Origin: Dysgonamonadaceae bacterium
Lineage (GTDB): Bacteria; Bacteroidota; Bacteroidia; Bacteroidales; Azobacteroidaceae
Direction: 5' to 3'
Length of the DNA: 11,326 bases
Assembly: GCA_031284225.1 (NCBI GenBank)
Contig: JAITAH010000033.1
Coordinates: forward strand, 1 to 11,326
Both the position numbers and the translations under genes were made by a program. Each line of letters begins with the position of its first letter. Positions within the stretch are counted from its first letter, which is position 1. A model generated the notes under the pieces. It was not told the origin of the DNA and did not search any database. It saw only the letters and a program-made list of their open reading frames with translations. Shown piece after piece: positions 7,059-11,326 of the stretch.

Positions 7059-7630
7059 TGGCGAAAAGATAACATCCCGGCTTTCAAAGCCCTTAAATTC
7101 ATTTCCACCACCGTTTCCCCTTTTTTTCCGAAAATCCGTCGTATCCCGTTTTCCAATTTGGAAAATTCGATGGGAAGGTAAGGCGCGGCGGCTCCCAACA
7201 GTACGATATTGCCCGAACGGGGCGCCCCCAAATCCTTCGCGATCTGTTCGACATTCAGGATGATTTTGTGAGGCAGAATTTGGTAAGCGCTCATCACTTC
7301 CGCCATTTCCGGATAATGGAGAATGTTTTCAAACGGTTCGGAATGTGTTATTACCCAACCGTCTTTTTTCAAATAGGGCAGATAGCGCAAGGCTTCCATC
7401 GGTTCGAGCGAGAGGATGACATCGGCTTGCCCCAGCGGAATTAAATCCGAAGCCACCGGCCGGTCGCTGATGCGCAAATGCGATTGTACATCGCCGCCCC
7501 GCTGACTCATGCCGTGAACTTCGGCCTGTTTCATGAAAAGACCGTCTTCCAGAGCGGCTTCCCCAATAACGGCGGCTACGGAAAGAATACCTTGGCCGCC
7601 TACGCCGGCTAATATAATATCTGTTTTCAT
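7055..7630 (-). CDS. iorB: indolepyruvate:ferredoxin oxidoreductase, beta subunit
   Basis: This 191-aa protein corresponds to the gamma-type domain of 2-oxoacid:ferredoxin oxidoreductases. GVGGQG at residues 9-14 and MSQRGGDVQSHLR near 41-53 are the family hallmarks. With IorA it oxidatively decarboxylates arylpyruvates (indolepyruvate, phenylpyruvate, hydroxyphenylpyruvate) to aryl-acetyl-CoA using ferredoxin; in reverse it can help make aromatic amino acids from arylacetates. It starts 7 nt after the iorA stop and its TGA overlaps the mutS2 ATG. The length is normal and no lesion is visible. Confidence 0.93.
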   Translation of the reverse strand: MKTDIILAGVGGQGILSVAAVIGEAALEDGLFMKQAEVHGMSQRGGDVQSHLRISDRPVASDLIPLGQADVILSLEPMEALRYLPYLKKDGWVITHSEPFENILHYPEMAEVMSAYQILPHKIILNVEQIAKDLGAPRSGNIVLLGAAAPYLPIEFSKLENGIRRIFGKKGETVVEMNLRALKAGMLSFRQ

Positions 7631-7637
7631 ACGTTTT

Positions 7638-9269
7638 TCACTGTTTATTCAATTTTGCCTTTCTTGCGTGCGTTTGGATACATTCCCGGCAGGGCACGAT
7701 GACGGAAACGCCCGGATATTCGATTTCCCGGCGGATCATCGCTTTCATTTCCTCATAATTTTTTTTCAGCGGAACAATGCCTTGCAAATGGTCGGGATGA
7801 ACGCCGATGCCCTGACAAATGGCGTGGATGCGTCCCGTTGCAGCCGAATCCTGTCCGCCGGTCATTCCGGTCGTTTCGTTATCGGAAATGATAATCAACA
7901 CATTGGCGTTGGCGTTGACGCAATCCAATAATCCCGTCATGCCCGAATGGGTAAACGTGGAATCGCCGATCACGGCCACCGAAGGGAAAACGCCCGCTTC
8001 CGAAGCGCCTTTCGCCATCGTAATCGAAGCGCCCATGTCGATGCAGGAATGAATGGCATGAAAAGGCGGCAAAGCGCCTAAAGTGTAGCATCCGATATCG
8101 CTGAACACTTGCGCGCCGGGATATTCTTTCAGTACATCGTTCAATGCCTGATAGACGTCGCGGTGTCCGCACCCGGCACACAAAGCGGGCGGACGATTGA
8201 CAAGGATTCCGGGCGCCGGATAATGGGAAACGACTTCCAGCCCCAACGCTTTTCGGACGCTGTCGGGCGTCAATTCACCTTCCCGGGATAAGGTGCCATC
8301 CAATCGGCCGTGGATTTTCAATCCGACGCCTAAATACCCTTTCAGTTGTTCTTCCACTACAGGGAAACCATCTTCCAGTACTAAAATTTCCCGACAACTT
8401 TCTACCAGTTGCATTAATTGTTTTTTCGGCAGCGGATATTGACTGATTTTCAATACGGGATGTTCAAAACCATCGGGATAATTTTCCTGTAAATAATTGA
8501 AAGCGATACCGCAGGCAATAATTCCCAATGGCCGTTCGGAGCCGGTTTGACTCACTGTTTCACAGGAAGTTTCAGGCAAAAACAAGCGGTTGTACAAGGA
8601 TTTCTCGGAAGCTTCCAGAAATTCGGTTTGCTTGGCCAGCAAAGCTTTATATCTCCTTCGGGCGTTCATCGGAAGCAACACATAGCGCGAAGGGTCGTTC
8701 GGGTCGATGTGCATCGGATTTTGTGGTTGCATTTCGCGGGTTTGAACGCCGGCGCGGGAATGTGCCATCCGGGTAGTGATGCGCAGGAGGATCGGATATC
8801 CCCATTTTTCGGAGATTTCAAAACCTTCATACGCCATATCATAAGCCTCTTGCTGGTTGGAAGGTTCAAAGATGGGAAGCAGGGCAAAATGGCCATATAC
8901 GCGGTTGTCCTGCTCGTTTTGCGAAGAGTGCATCGAAGGGTCGTCGGCCGAAACGACAATCATTCCGCCGTTGACGCCCGACATGGCCGTATTCATAAAC
9001 GCATCGGCCGCTACGTTCAATCCGACGTGTTTCATACAGGACATCACTCGCTTTCCTGCGTATGACATGCCTAAGGCGGTTTCTACCGCCGTTTTTTCGT
9101 TACTGCACCATTTGGAAAAAATGTTCCTTTCCTTAGCCGTAACCGAAGACTGTATGTATTCTGTGATTTCGGTGGAAGGGGTGCCCGGATAGGAATAAAC
9201 GCCGGACAATCCGGCGTCTATGGCTGCTTGAGCAATGGCTTCGTCGCCTAATAAGAGTTGTTTTTTCAT
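7638..9269 (-). CDS. iorA: indolepyruvate:ferredoxin oxidoreductase, alpha subunit (thiamine-diphosphate binding)
   Basis: This is the large TPP-binding subunit. Numbering from the upstream ATG at 9281, YPGTPSTEI is at 31-39 and the conserved Glu in NEKTA at 62. The TPP half has CAGCGHRD (368-375), GDSTFTHSG (439-447) and DNETTGMTGGQ (467-477). The C-terminus ends soon after VPCRECI (530-536), with only a CxxC pair and no ferredoxin-like domain, whereas archaeal IorA is longer and carries cysteine motifs for [4Fe-4S] clusters. I prefer the ATG at 9269 (MKKQLLLGDEAIA) over the one at 9281. A -7 element at 9291-9298 would leave almost no leader for the upstream ATG but about 16 nt for this one, and the family typically starts with this segment. 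It is the first gene of the iorA-iorB-mutS2 operon. Confidence 0.94.
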   Translation of the reverse strand: MKKQLLLGDEAIAQAAIDAGLSGVYSYPGTPSTEITEYIQSSVTAKERNIFSKWCSNEKTAVETALGMSYAGKRVMSCMKHVGLNVAADAFMNTAMSGVNGGMIVVSADDPSMHSSQNEQDNRVYGHFALLPIFEPSNQQEAYDMAYEGFEISEKWGYPILLRITTRMAHSRAGVQTREMQPQNPMHIDPNDPSRYVLLPMNARRRYKALLAKQTEFLEASEKSLYNRLFLPETSCETVSQTGSERPLGIIACGIAFNYLQENYPDGFEHPVLKISQYPLPKKQLMQLVESCREILVLEDGFPVVEEQLKGYLGVGLKIHGRLDGTLSREGELTPDSVRKALGLEVVSHYPAPGILVNRPPALCAGCGHRDVYQALNDVLKEYPGAQVFSDIGCYTLGALPPFHAIHSCIDMGASITMAKGASEAGVFPSVAVIGDSTFTHSGMTGLLDCVNANANVLIIISDNETTGMTGGQDSAATGRIHAICQGIGVHPDHLQGIVPLKKNYEEMKAMIRREIEYPGVSVIVPCRECIQTHARKAKLNKQ

Positions 9270-9290
9270 ACGGGATTTCATTGAAAATTA

Positions 9291-9298
9291 CAAATTTA
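9291..9298 (-). promoter_or_regulatory. Bacteroidota-type -7 promoter element of iorA
   Basis: On the minus strand the bases read TAAATTTG, a full match to the primary sigma factor consensus TAnnTTTG of Bacteroidota. The predicted transcript start, near 9285, lies just upstream of iorA. No clear TTTG is seen at the -33 position, so this is a single-element match in an A+T-rich spacer. Confidence 0.45.
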
Positions 9299-9314
9299 CA
9301 TAAAAGTTTTCACA

Positions 9315-9360
9315 TACGCAGACCGATAAAAATTCGGAAACGATTTCGCTTCCCTGCGTA
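9315..9360 (+). repeat. inverted repeat enclosing a smaller hairpin, leader of the IS110 remnant
   Basis: TACGCAG (9315-9321) pairs perfectly with CTGCGTA (9354-9360). Inside it, CCGA (9323-9326) can pair with TCGG (9334-9337) around a 7-nt loop, leaving a further 16 nt before the closing stem. It lies 50 nt upstream of an IS110-type transposase start. In the IS110 group the non-coding left end encodes the bridge RNA, so this could be a remnant of such an RNA. That is inference: no donor or target loop match can be shown, and the inner stem is short. It also lies just upstream of the iorA promoter. Confidence 0.3.
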
Positions 9361-9376
9361 AAAAACACAACTTTCT

Positions 9377-9384
9377 TATCTTTG
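9377..9384 (+). promoter_or_regulatory. -7 promoter element for the IS110 transposase remnant
   Basis: TATCTTTG matches TAnnTTTG and would start transcription near 9390, about 20 nt before the ATG at 9412. It overlaps an inverted repeat TTTGAG (9381-9386) / CTCAAA (9395-9400). No -33 TTTG was found. Confidence 0.4.
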
Positions 9385-9411
9385 AGGAATTAATCTCAAA
9401 AACCACTCAAT

Positions 9412-9543
9412 ATGAAGAAAGTATGTGGTTTAGATGTGCGCAAAGATAATATATTTTTGTGCAATTTACAATGGAGGAGGTATTCTGAAGTAAAAGAATA
9501 CGAAAAAACGCCCCATCTGTTGAACATCAAATATGCGTTTTGA
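9412..9543 (+). pseudogene. IS110-family transposase, N-terminal remnant
   Basis: The 43-codon frame starts MKKVCGLDVRKDNIFLC, the unmistakable N-terminus of IS110-type DEDD recombinases (usual form GLDVHKD.IF.C), including the first catalytic Asp in GLDV. After Cys17 the frame reads NLQWRRYSEVKEYEK. Removing one A after the Cys codon and adding one G nearby would give C-IYNGRRYSEVKEY, closer to related transposases, which suggests two compensating small indels. Similarity fades after about residue 32 and the frame stops at 43. The remaining ~300 residues, including the second catalytic region, are absent. The element is therefore a dead left-end fragment inserted upstream of iorA, facing away from it. 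Confidence 0.75.
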
Positions 9544-9568
9544 AATTCCGGATTTTATACGGCGGTTT

Positions 9569-9757
9569 TTAACGATCAGGAACACATACCCAACTGGTAA
9601 GCGTATCGGCCAAATGAAAATCGTGAGTCTTGTTTTGATAAATATGCGGGCGATACGTTTGGGTTAAAAGAATAGCGATAACAACTAAAAAGAGAGAGAT
9701 GTAGAGTGCTAATCGTCTTTCTGAAACAGGTTTCATTTGATAACAGAAGCGGAACAA
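9569..9757 (-). pseudogene. N-terminal fragment of a membrane protein
   Basis: The frame holds 62 codons, with a likely start at the internal Met of MKPVSERR (base 9736). One membrane helix is clear (LALYISLFLVVIAILL), followed by TYRPHIYQNKTHDFHLADTL, which looks like the first loop of a multi-pass inner-membrane protein; I know similar beginnings in unannotated Bacteroidota proteins but cannot name the family. The frame stops right after VCVPDR, where a further hydrophobic stretch would be expected, and no other minus-strand frame continues it convincingly. Truncation close to the IS110 fragment (25 nt away) suggests the insertion or a later deletion removed the rest. Confidence 0.45.
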
Positions 9758-9988
9758 ATCTCATTGGTGTCGGTCGGGTAATTTTCCAGTCATTTTTTAT
9801 CCTTTTTGCAGGGTTTCTTGCCGTAAAGGCACAAAACTTGAGGATTTATACAAGCTTTTTGTCAATATTTGATTGATATACAGTGAGGTGTTGAGATTTT
9901 AAGGAGCGACTAAATATGTTATTAGCGTTAAACTTCCAATTTTTTGACGATTCCAACGCACAAAACATGACCACGTGAAGTATAAACA
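9758..9988. other. A+T-rich gap without a recognisable gene
   Basis: About 230 bases separate the membrane fragment from the end of the kinase-AAA+ gene. The only notable item is AAGGAG at 9901-9906, placed 9 nt before an ATG at 9916 that opens a 20-codon frame on the + strand, stopping at 9978. I see no terminator hairpin after the kinase-AAA+ stop, and no tRNA, repeat array or recognisable IS end. Confidence 0.4.
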
Positions 9989-11326
9989 TTAAAATCCTAC
10001 TCTCTTTCGTTCCTCTTTTATTCCCATCATTTCATTTCTAATTTTTTCAAATTGTTTGAGCACATCCAGCGAAATTGTTGGGCGCTGATTTTTGATTACA
10101 AATTCCAATGTTTCCATCGAAATTCGCTTTGTATGTTCGCGGATTACTTTTCGCGAAGCTTCGTCAGCAATGAGTTTTATGTCGCCTGAAACATAATTTT
10201 CGGTCAATAATGCCAGTTTTTCGTAATCAATACCAAAATCAATCGGTCGGTCTTTGAGATACAATTCAAACATGGCTTGCCGCGCATCAAAATCTGGTGG
10301 TGGAATGTAGAAATGTTTTTCTAAGCGACCTGCGCGAAGTATAGCTTTATCAATCAATTGCGGCTTATTAGTTGAACCAATGACAAATACGCCTGAATTG
10401 CCGATATTATCCAACTGCGAAAGAAATTCATTAACTTCTGCGCCGTAACTGTGCTGTGTGTTTTCGCGGTCGGGCGTCATAGCGTCCAATTCGTCGAAAT
10501 AAAGAATTGTCGGCGCATTTTTTCGAGCTTCGTCGAACAGTTTACCGATTTTTTCCTGTGTGCCATGAACATAAATACTGGCAATATCCGAAGCAATGAC
10601 TTTGATAAAATGATAGCCCGCCTCTTCGGCAAATCGTTCGGCAAAAAAGGTTTTTCCACAGCCCGGAGGTCCGTAAAGCAACATACCATTGGGTAATCCT
10701 AAGTTATGGAGGCGGTATTCTTCGGGATTTTGAATTACATCAATTACATCGGTTTGCAACATATCTTTCAATTTCTGCATACCTGCAATGGCGGCAAAAC
10801 CATTCATCTTTTTTTCTGAACCTTGATTTTTAGGATTTTTTGCACCATTGTCAATTTCAATTTCGCCGTTTAGCGCCTGCAAAAAGTCCTGTGCAGTCTG
10901 AAATCGTTGTTCTGGGTTGTTGTGCAAAGCTTTTTGAATGACATTCAAAACGAATTCGTCGAAATCAATAATTTGTCCGGCAATATCGGGAAAACGCAAT
11001 GATTTTTCACGCTGTTCCGGTAGAGACATTGCATGCAACGTATCTACATGCCATGGCAACAAGCCAAACAACATTTGATACATGACCACTCCAAGCGAAA
11101 ATAAATCGGATTGCGGAGAAAATACACCCGCCGTAACACATTCATTTGCGACATATTGCAAATTTAAACCAGCTTTGTTATACGCTTTTGACGATTGCAG
11201 GAATGAACGCGCATAACCGAAATCAATAATTTTTGCCATCGGAATTTCGGTCGATAAATCCAGCATGATGTTTTGCGGCGTAATCTCATTATGTATAATC
11301 GGTTCCGGTAATGTATGCAGATGCGA
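9989..11326 (-). CDS. protein kinase-like domain fused to a Cdc48/SpoVK-type AAA+ ATPase (5'-truncated by window edge)
   Basis: The frame is open to base 11326, so the gene begins beyond the window; 445 residues are visible. Residues ~1-150 are a protein-kinase C-lobe. The catalytic loop is IIHNEITPQNIM, the metal-binding motif is IIDFGYA (DFG at 35-37), APE is replaced by ANE, and subdomain IX is SDLFSLGVVMYQML. The C-lobe closes with NPEQRFQTAQDFL. In the loop the usual HRD reads HNE and the Lys two residues after is Thr, so catalysis may be altered or lost. After a linker (~155-175) comes one AAA+ module: Walker A GPPGCGKT (219-226), Walker B ILYFDELD (274-281), sensor-1 GSTN (317-320), arginine-finger segment RAGRLEKHF (331-339) and a C-terminal helical lid. 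This is the SpoVK/Cdc48 type, which remodels proteins. No membrane segment is visible. The gene is A+T-richer than its metabolic neighbours. Its target and partners cannot be seen. Confidence 0.88.
   Translation of the reverse strand, partial: SHLHTLPEPIIHNEITPQNIMLDLSTEIPMAKIIDFGYARSFLQSSKAYNKAGLNLQYVANECVTAGVFSPQSDLFSLGVVMYQMLFGLLPWHVDTLHAMSLPEQREKSLRFPDIAGQIIDFDEFVLNVIQKALHNNPEQRFQTAQDFLQALNGEIEIDNGAKNPKNQGSEKKMNGFAAIAGMQKLKDMLQTDVIDVIQNPEEYRLHNLGLPNGMLLYGPPGCGKTFFAERFAEEAGYHFIKVIASDIASIYVHGTQEKIGKLFDEARKNAPTILYFDELDAMTPDRENTQHSYGAEVNEFLSQLDNIGNSGVFVIGSTNKPQLIDKAILRAGRLEKHFYIPPPDFDARQAMFELYLKDRPIDFGIDYEKLALLTENYVSGDIKLIADEASRKVIREHTKRISMETLEFVIKNQRPTISLDVLKQFEKIRNEMMGIKEERKRVGF

Noticed and set aside
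9901..9978. AAGGAG followed by a 20-codon frame
   Set aside because: Shine-Dalgarno sequences carry little weight in this phylum. The peptide is very short and has no recognisable character.
1..11326. CRISPR array, tRNA or rRNA genes
   Set aside because: No regularly spaced repeats and no cloverleaf or rRNA-like sequence were seen on reading either strand.

Overview
The window reads as Bacteroidota, most likely order Bacteroidales. The evidence is the protein style of ArgG, ArgC, MutS2 and IorA, the gene order GNAT acyltransferase - argG - argC, the general lack of Shine-Dalgarno sequences, and matches to the Bacteroidota -7 promoter element TAnnTTTG upstream of iorA and of an IS110 remnant. 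I cannot place it below order level.

Region 1 (1-3902, + strand) is an arginine-biosynthesis operon: the 3' part of a GNAT acyltransferase, argG, a collapsed DUF1016/YhcG-type gene, a ketopantoate-reductase-like gene, and argC. Spacing is tight; the last two genes overlap by 4 nt. The argD expected after argC in this group is absent.

Region 2 (3903-4598) is a scar. It has a short frame starting MKLF, a minus-strand protein remnant with one frameshift that I cannot name, and a small basic + strand protein of 67 aa.

Region 3 (4599-9269, - strand) is an operon of iorA, iorB and mutS2: the two subunits of indolepyruvate:ferredoxin oxidoreductase, followed by the MutS2 ATPase/Smr protein. iorB and mutS2 overlap by 4 nt. 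A promoter-like TAAATTTG just upstream of iorA favours its second ATG as the start.

Region 4 (9282-9988) is another scar. It has the first ~30 codons of an IS110-family transposase with a structured leader, a truncated membrane-protein fragment, and about 230 A+T-rich bases without a clear gene.

Region 5 (9989-11326, - strand, running off the right edge) is the most unusual gene. It is a protein-kinase-like domain, with an altered catalytic loop (HNEITPQN instead of HRDxxxxN), fused to a Cdc48/SpoVK-type AAA+ ATPase. It is visibly A+T-richer than the metabolic genes and sits beside mobile-element debris, which suggests an accessory island. The kinase N-lobe and any partner genes lie outside the window.
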